Positions 33,165 to 41,769 of a stretch of 64,000 nt of DNA are shown piece by piece (the stretch's first letter is position 1; each line of letters starts with the position of its first letter). The notes below the pieces were generated by a model. That model ran no database searches. It saw nothing but the letters and a program-made list of their open reading frames with translations, and was not told where the DNA came from. The stretch spans positions 38,799 to 102,798 of the forward strand of contig JANWXD010000011.1 in assembly GCA_025055455.1 (NCBI GenBank), given 5' to 3'. Source of the DNA: Bryobacteraceae bacterium. GTDB lineage: Bacteria > Acidobacteriota > Terriglobia > Bryobacterales > Bryobacteraceae. The translations under genes were made by a program, and so were the position numbers.

Positions 33165-34121
33165 TCAGCTCAGGTGAAACTCCTCGCCGATGCGGCTCAG
33201 GGCGATGCGTCCGGCCTGATTGCCGGCCGCTCGATAGAGCCGCTCGAGAGGTTCTCCGGCCGGCTCCCGGCCGAGAGGGAATGTCTGGTGATGCACCGGC
33301 AGAAGGAACTCCGCGCCCGCGTCGTTGGTCATCTTCCAAGCCTGCTCCGGGGTGCAGTGGCGGCGGATCCAGGGATTGTAGGTGCCGATGGGCATGACCG
33401 CCAGGTCCACGCGGCGCGAGCTCCGCAGGCGCGCAAAGGAATCCGTGATGGCCGTGTCGCCGCCAAAGATCACGCGGTAGCGGCCGACCTCGATCAGGTA
33501 GCCGTTGTAGCCGCGGTAATGGTCGGTGCGCATGCGCGCGCCCCAATGGTTCACTTCGAAGCCGAGAACCGTGGCCGGACCCACCCGGACGCGGTCGCCC
33601 CAGCCGACTTCGTGGACGGCGCGGTAGCGCTTGACCCGCACCAGGTCGCTGGTTTTCGAGGCCGTCACCACCGTCGTATGGCGCCGCTCCAGCCGACGCA
33701 GCGAAGGCAGGTCGATGTGATCCATGTGGGCGTGGGAGAGCACAATCAGGTCGACCCGCGGCAGCTCGCGGATGCGAAGCGCCGGTTCGACCAGCCGCTT
33801 GATTCCCAAGGTGATAGGACCGACGTTGATGCCCGCCCGCACGCTGAAGATCGGATCGAGCAAGACCGTGAATCCTTCGATCTTGAGCAACACCGTCGCG
33901 TGGCCGAGCCAGGCAGCGTGCAGACCGCGATCCGGCCAGCGTTCCGGGCGCGGCCGCAGGGGCGGGGGCGCGACGGGACGGCGCATTTCTCGGAAGTAAT
34001 GATGCCAGAATCCGGGGGCTTGCGCGTAAAGAAGCGCGCCGACGCCTGCCACGCCTGCCGCGCCGGCGGCCGCGATCCATCCGCGCCGCGACCAAGAGCG
34101 CGATGGGTCCCTACCAGCCAA
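33165..34121 (-). CDS. Membrane-associated MBL-fold hydrolase (UlaG/NAPE-PLD-like)
   Basis: The 318-residue protein starts at TTG 34121, behind a GGAGGAG ribosome site that lies at the end of the upstream gene; an ATG at 34163 with no such site is less likely. It has an N-terminal hydrophobic segment (WIAAAGAAGVAGVGALLYA), the metal-binding SHAHMDHID at about residues 129-137, FGGDTAIT, and later MPIGTYNPW and HHQTFPLG. These fit the NAPE-PLD/UlaG group of metallo-beta-lactamase-fold hydrolases, which act on lipids or phosphodiesters. Its start overlaps the stop of the MsrP-like gene, suggesting coupling. Confidence 0.85.
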   Translation of the reverse strand: MAGRDPSRSWSRRGWIAAAGAAGVAGVGALLYAQAPGFWHHYFREMRRPVAPPPLRPRPERWPDRGLHAAWLGHATVLLKIEGFTVLLDPIFSVRAGINVGPITLGIKRLVEPALRIRELPRVDLIVLSHAHMDHIDLPSLRRLERRHTTVVTASKTSDLVRVKRYRAVHEVGWGDRVRVGPATVLGFEVNHWGARMRTDHYRGYNGYLIEVGRYRVIFGGDTAITDSFARLRSSRRVDLAVMPIGTYNPWIRRHCTPEQAWKMTNDAGAEFLLPVHHQTFPLGREPAGEPLERLYRAAGNQAGRIALSRIGEEFHLS

Positions 34122-34767
34122 ATCGCTCCTCCTTCCACGGGTCGCCGTGCATGTGATAGCCATTCCGCTCCCAAAAGCCGGGCCGGTCTTGCGCCATCAA
34201 CTCGATGCCCGCCAGCCATTTGGCGCTCTTCCAGGCGTACAGGCGCGGGACCACCAGTCGGGCGGGGCCGCCGTGCTCGAGGCTCAGCGGCTCGCCATCA
34301 TGAAACAGCGCCACCAAAGCATCCTCGGCGAGGAAATCCTCGAGCGGCAGGTTCGTTGTCCAGCCGAAATCGTACCCGTAGGCCATGACGAAGCGAGCTT
34401 CTGGTAAGGCGCCGCCGGCCTGCCTTAGAAGTTCGCGCGTCGAGACACCCTCCCAGAGATTCCCCAAGCGGGACCACCGGGTCACGCAGTGGAAGTCGGC
34501 ATAGACTTTCACCCGTGGCAGCTCGAGGAATTCCTGCCACGTCCATTCCCGCGGCTGTGCCACGAGTCCGCCGATGCGGAGCCGCCAGCGATCCGTGTCG
34601 ATGGGGGGAGGGCCGCTGGCGTCGAGCACGGGCCATTTCTCCGTGACACTTTGCCCTGGGGGCACGCGGTCCGGTCGCCGCACATCCGGACTGACGATCA
34701 CGTCGGGCCCCAACCCCTCGGGAAGCGGGGCTGCTTTCTCTTTCCGAGCCCTGCCCATGCGGAACAT
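34111..34767 (-). CDS. Sulfite oxidase-like molybdopterin-dependent oxidoreductase (MsrP/YuiH-like)
   Basis: The 218-residue protein belongs to the oxidoreductase molybdopterin-binding family. The Mo-ligand cysteine is Cys94 in ADFHCVTRWS, with WEGVSTREL, GYDFGWTTNLPLEDFL, LEHGGPARLVVPRLYAWKSAKW and the C-terminal FWERNGYHMHGDPWKEERFG. There is no twin-arginine or other signal peptide, unlike MsrP, so it resembles the cytoplasmic YuiH-like branch; the reaction is not known. Start ATG 34767 (MFRMGRARKEK) is chosen; a TTG at 34779 and an ATG at 34758 are possible. Its cofactor would come from the molybdopterin genes at 53-56 kb. Confidence 0.88.
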   Translation of the reverse strand: MFRMGRARKEKAAPLPEGLGPDVIVSPDVRRPDRVPPGQSVTEKWPVLDASGPPPIDTDRWRLRIGGLVAQPREWTWQEFLELPRVKVYADFHCVTRWSRLGNLWEGVSTRELLRQAGGALPEARFVMAYGYDFGWTTNLPLEDFLAEDALVALFHDGEPLSLEHGGPARLVVPRLYAWKSAKWLAGIELMAQDRPGFWERNGYHMHGDPWKEERFGW

Positions 34768-34873
34768 CCCGTTTTTCAAATTTTACCCGAGCGCGGCGAC
34801 TCGCCGACACCCCAAGCACGAGCCTTCGCTCCGGCTACAATCATGAGTCTTGGGCCAAAGAGCCCCTTGGACA

Positions 34874-35941
34874 ATGAAGGACGGCTTGACGCGCCGCCAA
34901 GTGCTGGCCGCCCTGCCCCTGACGCTCGGCCGCGCCGCCGGCCCCTGCTCGCATCTGGCCACCCCGTACAAACTGGGCCGCCTCGTCGTCGCCGCCTCCG
35001 GCCGGGAGGGTGAGTTCGATCGCCTCGCCGTGGATGTCCCGTTCGTGTTCCGCCATGACGGCCGTTACTGGATGACGTTTGTCGGCTTCGACGGCGTGGG
35101 CTACCAGACCGGCCTGGCATCGTCGGAGGACTTGATCCACTGGCGCAAGGAGGGGTGCATCCTGCGGCGAGATCCCACCTCGCCGGTGACGCGCTATAAC
35201 ATCGCTCTGACTTGGATCCTTCGCGAAAATGACTTACGCTCGCCCGGCCGTCTGCGCAAAGTCCGCGGTCGCTACCTGGGCGTTTATCACGCCTACCCGC
35301 GGCCCGGCTACGAGGAGGGTCCGGCCGTCATCGGCCTGTGCTGGAGTTCGAACCTGAGGCAATGGACAGTCGAGCCGCCGTGCCTGCGTCCGGAGGAAGG
35401 TGGTGCCTGGGAGCGCGGCGGTCTCTACAAGGCCTGCCTCGTCGAGCATCGCGGACGCTATTACATGCTTTACAACGCCAAAGACGAAGCGCCGCGCAAC
35501 TGGCGGGAACAAATCGGCGTGGCTTGGTCGGACGACTTGAAGACATGGACGCGGTACCAGAACAATCCGATCCTGCGCAATGGCCCTCCGGGAAGCCCCG
35601 ACGAACGCTTCGCCAGCGACCCGTGCGTGCTGCGGGACGGCGACCGCTGGGTGATCTTCTACTACGGCTTGGATGCCCGAGGCATCGCTCGGGACCTGGC
35701 AGCCTTCAGTCCCGATTTGCTCCGCACCGAAAAATGTGACGCGATCCTGATCGATGTCGGCCCCGAGGGTTCCGTGGACTCCACCTACGCCCACAAGCCG
35801 TCGGTGATCTGGCGAGCGGGCGACCTGTATCACTTCTATTGCGCTGTCTCCGGGCGCTGGCCGCGCGAGGTCCGTGGCATCTCGGTGGCCCGGTCCCGGC
35901 CGTGGACCGAGGCCCCTGCCGGAGGCGCGCGCCAGGCCTGA
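34874..35941 (+). CDS. Secreted GH43-like five-bladed beta-propeller protein
   Basis: The 355-residue product starts MKDGLTRRQVLAALPLTLGR, a twin-arginine-type signal. The body has repeated propeller strands with the glycosyl-hydrolase 43/32/62/68 pattern: DVPFVFRHDGRYWMTFVGFD, GLASSEDLIHWRK, RGRYYMLYNAKDEAP, IGVAWSDDLKTWTRY, ASDPCVLRDGDRWVIFYYG, and SYxHKPSVIW-like YAHKPSVIWRAGDLYHFYC. It is probably an arabinan- or beta-mannoside-acting hydrolase or phosphorylase-like protein, periplasmic. The ATG at 34874 was selected because it starts the signal. Confidence 0.77.
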   Translation: MKDGLTRRQVLAALPLTLGRAAGPCSHLATPYKLGRLVVAASGREGEFDRLAVDVPFVFRHDGRYWMTFVGFDGVGYQTGLASSEDLIHWRKEGCILRRDPTSPVTRYNIALTWILRENDLRSPGRLRKVRGRYLGVYHAYPRPGYEEGPAVIGLCWSSNLRQWTVEPPCLRPEEGGAWERGGLYKACLVEHRGRYYMLYNAKDEAPRNWREQIGVAWSDDLKTWTRYQNNPILRNGPPGSPDERFASDPCVLRDGDRWVIFYYGLDARGIARDLAAFSPDLLRTEKCDAILIDVGPEGSVDSTYAHKPSVIWRAGDLYHFYCAVSGRWPREVRGISVARSRPWTEAPAGGARQA

Positions 35942-35997
35942 CCGTTTTGGGCCGCTGTGTCGCAACCGCTACGCAGAGTCCGTGCGAACCTGAAGGC

Positions 35998-37143
35998 ATG
36001 GAGGGATTGGCGCCGGACGCGGTCGTGGAGCTGGAGACCGAGCCGGACGCCCTCGACCGGTTGCTCGAAACCGCGCCGGAAAAGCCCGCTGTATTTTTGA
36101 TCCGGCCGCAGGAAGGCGCGCCCTACTTGGGGCGGACGGCGTCGCTGCGGCGGCGCTTGCGGCGTCTGCTGGCCGAGCGTGCCCAGCCGGGCCGGCTGCT
36201 GTATCTGCGTCCGCTGGCCCGGCGCATCGAGTACCGTCTCACGGCCTCGCAGCTCGAAACCCACCTCACGCTTTACGCCTGGGCGCGGCGCGAGTTTCCC
36301 GAAAACTACGCCAGCTTGATCCGGCTGCGGATGCCGCCTTACGTGAAGCTGATCCTTTCGAACCGCTTCCCCCGCTGTCAGATCACCACGCGCCTGAGTG
36401 CCGCCCGGGCGCTGTACTACGGACCCTTCCGCACGCGCGCGTCGGCAGAACAATTCCAGAGTCGCTTTCTCGACCTCTTTCAACTCCGGCGCTGCGAGGA
36501 GGACCTCGATCCCTCTCCGCAGCACCCGGGGTGTATCTACGGCGAAATGAACCTGTGCCTGCGGCCCTGTCAGGCCGCGGTCACAGAAGAGGAATACCAA
36601 AGCGAAGTGCGCCGCGTCATGGAATTCTTGGCCACCGACGGCCGCTCCCTGACGACCACCGTGATCCAAGCGCGCGACCGCCTGAGCGAGGAGTTGAACT
36701 TCGAGGAGGCCGCGCGCCAGCACCGTTTCCTCGAAAAGATCGAGGAAACGCTCAAATTGCGCGACGAGCTGGCGCGGGATGTCGAGCGGCTCCACGGTGT
36801 GGCCGTCACGCGCGCTGCGACCCCGACGACGGTGGTGCTCTGGTTTGTGGTGGCGGGCGTCTGGCAGGAGCCGCGGACCTTTCCCCTCCAACCGCAGGAT
36901 GGCAGGAGCATATCGCTGGATCATCGCTTGCGGGAGCTGGTCGGTTCGCTCGTCGTGCAAAAGACCGCAGTGCGCGCAAGGCAAGAGCACTTGGCGCTGC
37001 TGGCACGGTGGTACTACTCGAGCTTCCGGGACGGCGAGTGGATCCCGTTCGACAGCCTGGAAGCCATCCCCTACCGGCGGGTGGTCAACGCCGTTTCGCG
37101 GGTAGCTCGGGGGGAGTCCAAGAAAGAAGACACGCCAGGCTGA
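35998..37143 (+). CDS. Half-size UvrC homologue (GIY-YIG plus UvrB-binding motif, no C-terminal nuclease)
   Basis: The 381-residue protein aligns by eye with the N-terminal half of UvrC: a GIY-YIG-like part (FLIRPQEGAPYLGRTASLRRRLRRLL, residues 35-60), YYGPFRTRASAEQFQS, the Fe-S-associated HPGCIYGEMNLCLRPCQA, and the UVR motif (LSEELNFEEAARQHRFLEKIEETLKLRDELA) that binds UvrB. The endonuclease and helix-hairpin-helix C-terminal region is absent, as in Cho-like proteins, though this protein is longer than Cho. The GIY tyrosine is replaced. It may act as an accessory incision factor in nucleotide-excision repair. Confidence 0.85.
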   Translation: MEGLAPDAVVELETEPDALDRLLETAPEKPAVFLIRPQEGAPYLGRTASLRRRLRRLLAERAQPGRLLYLRPLARRIEYRLTASQLETHLTLYAWARREFPENYASLIRLRMPPYVKLILSNRFPRCQITTRLSAARALYYGPFRTRASAEQFQSRFLDLFQLRRCEEDLDPSPQHPGCIYGEMNLCLRPCQAAVTEEEYQSEVRRVMEFLATDGRSLTTTVIQARDRLSEELNFEEAARQHRFLEKIEETLKLRDELARDVERLHGVAVTRAATPTTVVLWFVVAGVWQEPRTFPLQPQDGRSISLDHRLRELVGSLVVQKTAVRARQEHLALLARWYYSSFRDGEWIPFDSLEAIPYRRVVNAVSRVARGESKKEDTPG

Positions 37144-37151
37144 CGGGTGTC

Positions 37152-38621
37152 TTAACGCAGACCGGCGGCCCAGTCGATGGCGTTTTTCACTAGCTTCCGG
37201 TAGCCGGGGTGGATGTGCGCCAGCCGATCGTGGCCCAGCTGGATGTAAACCACACGCGACTTCGGGTAGGGGCTGATCCAGGCCACCGGGCCGTCGCTCA
37301 GCGGGTGGTCGGTGCGCAGTAGCACCTTCACCTCGGGGGAAATCCACAGCCCTTTGTAGGTCTCGTCCCACAGATGCATGCGGCCCACGTCGCTCACCAC
37401 CGGATGGCGCGCGACCGGATACACGAAAATCTCTTCGTCGTGCTTGTACGTGGAACCGGGACGCCCGGCCTCGGGCTGAAGCAGGTACTTGCCGCCGACC
37501 AGCTCCTTCGAATACCACTCCCAGCTGTTGTAACTGGCAATGGCGTGGTGCAGCACTACGATTCCCTTGCCGCTTTCGGCGAAATCGCGGAGATGTTGGC
37601 GCTCCATCTCGCCGATCTCCTGGGGCATGTCGTAGAGGACCAGCACGTCGTAGCGCGGCCGCAGGTCACGGCGATACGCCTCGCGGTTGGAGGGGGCGTG
37701 GTCCCAGGCCAAGTCCGGATAGCCTTCGAACAGCGTGTAAAACGAGGTATCGTAGTCGTGGCCGCCAGTGACCACTAACACCCGTGTGCGCCTTTGCTGA
37801 GGGCGCGCCGGGTCGATCCAAGCCGGAAGCGTCACTGCGCCGCTAGCTGCCCACTCGGCGCCCCGCAGGAACGTGGTCACGAAGCCGGGTTCCCACATCG
37901 CTGCCAGATCATGCCCGAGCGTGGAGTGGAACACTCGCCCTTTGCCGTAGGCCACGGCCCACAGCACCGGTTCGTCCTTGCCGGTGCCGCCCATTTTGGG
38001 GTCGGCGTAGGCCACGGCCAGCACGCGCGCCTCTGGCCGCAGGCGCATGTTCTGATAGAGCTCGTCGGTGGCCCAGAATTCCGGCGCCAGGCCCTGCGCC
38101 ACGGGGTGGTCGCGGTCGGTGAAGCGGACGCGAAAGGAGTGCCGCTCGCCGTGCCCTGTCCGCGGATCCTCGAGCGACCAGGCGCTGCCGGTCATGCGGG
38201 CGTACTCCGGCCAGGCCGGTTCCACGATGGTGGTGCGCACGTGCCGGTCGCCGAGCACGGGCAAGCCGTGAAAGGCGTACGCCGCCGCGTGCCGCACCAC
38301 CATCCCCTTGCCGGAGCGCACGAACTCCTCCACCGCCCTCTCGGTGGCCGCGCCCCAGCGGGGTCCGTTGTAGTCGAGTACGATCACGTCGTAAGCGGCT
38401 AGCGTTTCGGCGGTGAGGCCGGCGGGCTCTTCGATCACCCGCACGTCGAAACGGCCGCTTGCGACCATGAGCTGGCGCAAGAACGGCGTGCTCTCGCGCC
38501 AGTCATGATTGTTGCGCCCGGAGAAGATGAGCGCCCGGAGCTTGCCCGCCTGGAACAGGGGAATTGTGACCTGCGCCGCTACCGGGAGGGCCAGCGCCGC
38601 CGCCATTACCAGCGTTCGCAT
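37152..38621 (-). CDS. Secreted protein with two tandem ThuA (glutamine amidotransferase-like) domains
   Basis: The 489-residue protein has a signal peptide (MRTLVMAAALALPVAAQ) and two related ThuA-type flavodoxin-like domains, residues about 28-240 and 265-489. Each has the sequence pattern LIFSGRNNHDWRES / VLVVTGGHDYDTSFYTLFEG, then VVRHAAAYAFHGLP or VVLHHAIASYNSWEW, and a C-terminal VFHSTLGHD or VVYIQLGHD. ThuA-type proteins occur in trehalose, glucan or secreted-oxidoreductase systems; the internal duplication implies a pseudo-dimer. Substrate unknown. The start ATG 38621 was selected for the signal. Downstream of the aldo/keto reductase, 14 nt away. Confidence 0.83.
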   Translation of the reverse strand: MRTLVMAAALALPVAAQVTIPLFQAGKLRALIFSGRNNHDWRESTPFLRQLMVASGRFDVRVIEEPAGLTAETLAAYDVIVLDYNGPRWGAATERAVEEFVRSGKGMVVRHAAAYAFHGLPVLGDRHVRTTIVEPAWPEYARMTGSAWSLEDPRTGHGERHSFRVRFTDRDHPVAQGLAPEFWATDELYQNMRLRPEARVLAVAYADPKMGGTGKDEPVLWAVAYGKGRVFHSTLGHDLAAMWEPGFVTTFLRGAEWAASGAVTLPAWIDPARPQQRRTRVLVVTGGHDYDTSFYTLFEGYPDLAWDHAPSNREAYRRDLRPRYDVLVLYDMPQEIGEMERQHLRDFAESGKGIVVLHHAIASYNSWEWYSKELVGGKYLLQPEAGRPGSTYKHDEEIFVYPVARHPVVSDVGRMHLWDETYKGLWISPEVKVLLRTDHPLSDGPVAWISPYPKSRVVYIQLGHDRLAHIHPGYRKLVKNAIDWAAGLR

Positions 38622-38635
38622 ACAGGGGCCTCGCC

Positions 38636-39604
38636 TCAGCGATTGTACTTCGGCGTGACGCCGCGCAATCCGTCCCACACGCGATCGCAGGCCGCCACGG
38701 CCTCGTCGGCAAGCGGGCCGTCTTCCAGGGCAGCCAGGTTCTGCTCGAGCTGCTCCAACCGGGAAGCGCCGAGGATGATGACGTCCGCCGCGGTGTGGTG
38801 CAGCAGCCAGTTGAGGGCTAGACTCACCAGGGAGCGGCCCGCCTCGGCGGCGATCCGTTTCAGCTTGTCGACCGCATCGAAGTAGGCGGGGTGCCAGTAG
38901 CGGTCCAGGTATAGAGGGTTGCCATCGAACCGGGTTCCCGGAAGGGGGGCTTCGGGCCGGTGCTTGCCGGTGAGCAGCCCGCCCGCCAGGGGGTTGTAAA
39001 CGATCGTGGAGACGCCGAACTCCCGGGCCATCGGCAAATACTCCTGCTCGATGCCACGCGCGAGCAGGTTGTACATGGGCTGCGTCACCCATGCCGGACG
39101 CCAGCCGTGGGTTTGGGCCAGCCACAGCATCCGCACCACCTGCCAGCTGGCGTAGTTGGAGCTGCCCGGCCAGCGCACTTTGCCTTGGCGCACGAGTTCT
39201 TCCATGGCCTCAAGCGTTTCTTCGAGCGGCACGTCGTAGTCTGGTTGGTGCAGGTAGTAGATGTCCAGGTAGTCCGTGCCCAGCCGCCGCAGGCTGTCTT
39301 CGATGGCGCGGAAGATCGCCCGCCGGGACAGTCCGCTTTCCTCCGGCCCCTCGCCCATCTTGCCGCGCACCTTGGTGGCCAGGATCACATCGTTGCGGCG
39401 ACGCCCCAGGGCTTTGCCCAGCAGGATTTCCGACCGGCCCTGGTTGTAAACGTTGGCGGTGTCGAAGAAATTGATGCCCGCCTCCAGAGAGCGGGCTACG
39501 ATGCGCTCCGCTTCCGCCTCTTCGGTCTGCCCGCCGAAGGTCATCGTGCCCAGGCAAGCCCGGGAGACGGTCAGGTCCGTGTGCCGCAACGTGACTCGCT
39601 GCAT
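38636..39604 (-). CDS. Aldo/keto reductase
   Basis: The 322-residue TIM-barrel NADPH oxidoreductase has the catalytic FFDTANVYNQGRSEILLGKAL (Asp, Tyr) near residues 51-71, ILATKVRGKMG (Lys), and YLDIYYLHQPDYDVPLEETL (His), with the C-terminal ADVIILGASRLEQLEQNLAALEDGPL that binds the cofactor. It resembles the YajO/Gcy-like branch that reduces aldehydes and ketones. No signal peptide. Likely same transcript as the ThuA gene (14-nt gap). Confidence 0.9.
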   Translation of the reverse strand: MQRVTLRHTDLTVSRACLGTMTFGGQTEEAEAERIVARSLEAGINFFDTANVYNQGRSEILLGKALGRRRNDVILATKVRGKMGEGPEESGLSRRAIFRAIEDSLRRLGTDYLDIYYLHQPDYDVPLEETLEAMEELVRQGKVRWPGSSNYASWQVVRMLWLAQTHGWRPAWVTQPMYNLLARGIEQEYLPMAREFGVSTIVYNPLAGGLLTGKHRPEAPLPGTRFDGNPLYLDRYWHPAYFDAVDKLKRIAAEAGRSLVSLALNWLLHHTAADVIILGASRLEQLEQNLAALEDGPLADEAVAACDRVWDGLRGVTPKYNR

Positions 39605-39704
39605 TTGCTGGAATCCTCGCGGCCGAGTGGGAGTCTACACGCCTTGCGCGCCGATGGCATAAACTCTCATCGTAGTGCGTGCACAGTGGCGGAGGAGGGT
39701 GATC

Positions 39705-40958
39705 ATGCTCCAACCATTTTCGCGGCTCTGGTGGTTCCTGGTTCTCGTCGCGCCGCTTTGCGCTCAGAAATGTGTCGAGTGCCACAAGAAAGTGACGCCG
39801 AATATCGTCACCGACTGGCAGCTCAGCAAGCACAGCCAGAACGAAGTAGACTGCGCCGTCTGCCACGGCGCGGACCACACCTCGGCGGAGGATGTGGCGG
39901 AAGCCAAGATTCCCACGCCGGAGGCCTGCGAACCGTGCCACGCCACGCAAGTCGCCCAGTTCAAGAAAGGGAAGCACGCCCTTGCCTGGGCCGCGATGAA
40001 AGCGATGCCCACGTTTCACTGGCAGCCCATGGCGTTGACCGAGGGGATGAAGGGCTGCGGCGGCTGTCACAAGATCGGTTTGAAGACCGAGGCGGAGATC
40101 CGCGAGCTCAAGCGTAACGGCGCCGGTTTCGGCCTGGCCTCCTGCGACGCCTGCCACACGCGCCATACGTTCTCCGCCGTGGAGGCCCGGCAGCCGCAAG
40201 CCTGCCAAACCTGCCACATGGGGTTCGACCACCCGCAGTGGGAAATGTACTCGTCCTCCAAACACGGCGTGCGCTACTTGCTCAAGCAAGCCGGCGTGCT
40301 GCCCAAAGAGACGCCCGCGCCCACCTGCCAGACGTGTCACCTGCCGGAGGGCAACCACGAAGTCCGCACGGCATGGGGATTTTTGGCGGTGCGGCTGCCC
40401 TTGCCCCAGGACAAACGGTGGGCGGCGGACCAGACCACGATCCTCAAAGCGTTGGGCGTCTTGGATCCGGAGGGCAAGCCCACGGCGCGGTTCGATCTGG
40501 TCAAGCAAGCGCAAGTGGCGCGCCTGACCGAAGCAGAATGGCGCCAGGAGCGCGAGAAAATGATCCGGATCTGCAACCAGTGCCACTCGGCCAACTTCGC
40601 TCGGGCGGAGCTGGAAAAAGGCGACCGGATGATCCAGGAAGCCGACCGGCTGCTGGCGGAGGCCATCGAGATCGTCGCGGGCCTCTATCGGGACGGAATT
40701 CTGACGAAGCCAAAGAACTACGCCTACGCCTATCCCGACCTGCTCGCTTTCCACGACGCGCCCACGCCCATCGAGCAGAAGCTGTTCGTGATGCACCTGT
40801 CGCACCGCATGCGGACGTTCCAGGGCGCCTTCCACGCCAATCCAGACTACGCCCTCTGGTACGGCTGGAGCGAGATGCAACGCGACCTGACCGAGATCCG
40901 GCACATGGCCGAGCAGCTGCGCCGATCGCACAAGGAGCGATCCGGTCGGGGGCGCTGA
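39705..40958 (+). CDS. Octahaem cytochrome c, hydroxylamine-oxidoreductase-like
   Basis: The 417-residue periplasmic protein has a signal peptide (LQPFSRLWWFLVLVAPLCAQ) and eight CxxCH haem-binding sites: CVECH, CAVCH, CEPCH, CGGCH, CDACH, CQTCH, CQTCH and CNQCH. Spacing resembles the hydroxylamine oxidoreductase/octahaem cytochrome group, but I cannot confirm the cross-linking tyrosine of oxidative HAO. The C-terminal 120 residues are helical and haem-free. It needs the ccm pathway encoded at 12.7-19.3 kb. The ATG at 39705 follows GGAGGAGGG; a longer in-frame start at 39675 would spoil the signal. Confidence 0.88.
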   Translation: MLQPFSRLWWFLVLVAPLCAQKCVECHKKVTPNIVTDWQLSKHSQNEVDCAVCHGADHTSAEDVAEAKIPTPEACEPCHATQVAQFKKGKHALAWAAMKAMPTFHWQPMALTEGMKGCGGCHKIGLKTEAEIRELKRNGAGFGLASCDACHTRHTFSAVEARQPQACQTCHMGFDHPQWEMYSSSKHGVRYLLKQAGVLPKETPAPTCQTCHLPEGNHEVRTAWGFLAVRLPLPQDKRWAADQTTILKALGVLDPEGKPTARFDLVKQAQVARLTEAEWRQEREKMIRICNQCHSANFARAELEKGDRMIQEADRLLAEAIEIVAGLYRDGILTKPKNYAYAYPDLLAFHDAPTPIEQKLFVMHLSHRMRTFQGAFHANPDYALWYGWSEMQRDLTEIRHMAEQLRRSHKERSGRGR

Positions 40959-41048
40959 CACGCCACCAAACTAGCAAGTGCGACGATAAAACTGGCGGCT
41001 TGACATTCCGGACAAGAGACTGAGGCTACTGAGACGGCGGCCCGCCTA

Positions 41049-41696
41049 CTACGAGCCCTCCGTCTCCCGCCGGTATTCCCAATACGAGTACGCCACCGTG
41101 TAGACGGCGACGGCGAACACGGGGAACAACACCAGCCAGACGGCGGCATTGGGGAAGACGGCGCCCGCCATGGCCACGATTCCAGCCGCCTTGAGCAGCG
41201 GCGCGGCCCGCTTGTGGGTCTTGTACCAAACCGATTCGCTCACCAGCGTCCACGGCGTGCGCACGCCTACGAACCAGTTGGGACGTGCGTGGGCGCATAC
41301 GACGCCCGTGTAGTACACCAAACACCCGACGCCGACTGCGATCACCGCCGCCGGGTGGAAGCGCCACCCGAGATTCCAGGTAATGACAAAGACCTGGACG
41401 GCGAGGAGGAAGACCAGCAGCAGAACGACCAGCACATCGTAGTAGCGTAAAAACTCGGAAAAGTTCCGACGCCACGGATCCACCCGCGGAATCGCCCAAA
41501 ATAGAACCACCAGCCCGAGGGAGATCAGCGGAAACAACGCCAGGCCCCAAAATCTGGGCATGTGCCCGTCGGCCTCGCCCCGGGCGTTCCAATGCGTGGC
41601 AAGTTGCGAGGGCAAGGAATCGTAGACTGCGGCCGCCAAGGCCACGGAAAGCAATACCAGGACCAACCAGACCGCTTCGGCTTTTCGCAGAGGCAT
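41049..41696 (-). CDS. SdpI/DUF1648-type membrane protein
   Basis: The 215-residue protein has six predicted membrane helices. It starts MPLRKAEAVWLVLVLLSVAL and contains the DUF1648 signature SLPSQLATHWNARGEADG, and the SdpI signature NWFVGVRTPWTLVSESVWYKTHK. SdpI-family proteins give immunity to antimicrobial peptides in Bacillus; in other phyla the function is unproven. It has no SdpC or antibiotic-peptide neighbour. ATG 41696 fits the first helix. It is divergent from miaB. Confidence 0.85.
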   Translation of the reverse strand: MPLRKAEAVWLVLVLLSVALAAAVYDSLPSQLATHWNARGEADGHMPRFWGLALFPLISLGLVVLFWAIPRVDPWRRNFSEFLRYYDVLVVLLLVFLLAVQVFVITWNLGWRFHPAAVIAVGVGCLVYYTGVVCAHARPNWFVGVRTPWTLVSESVWYKTHKRAAPLLKAAGIVAMAGAVFPNAAVWLVLFPVFAVAVYTVAYSYWEYRRETEGS

Positions 41697-41769
41697 GAGC
41701 GACCCTCCGACACTATACACCCGAACCGCAGGGGCGGGCGCCGCTATAATGAGAAGCAAGCGCCCCGGG

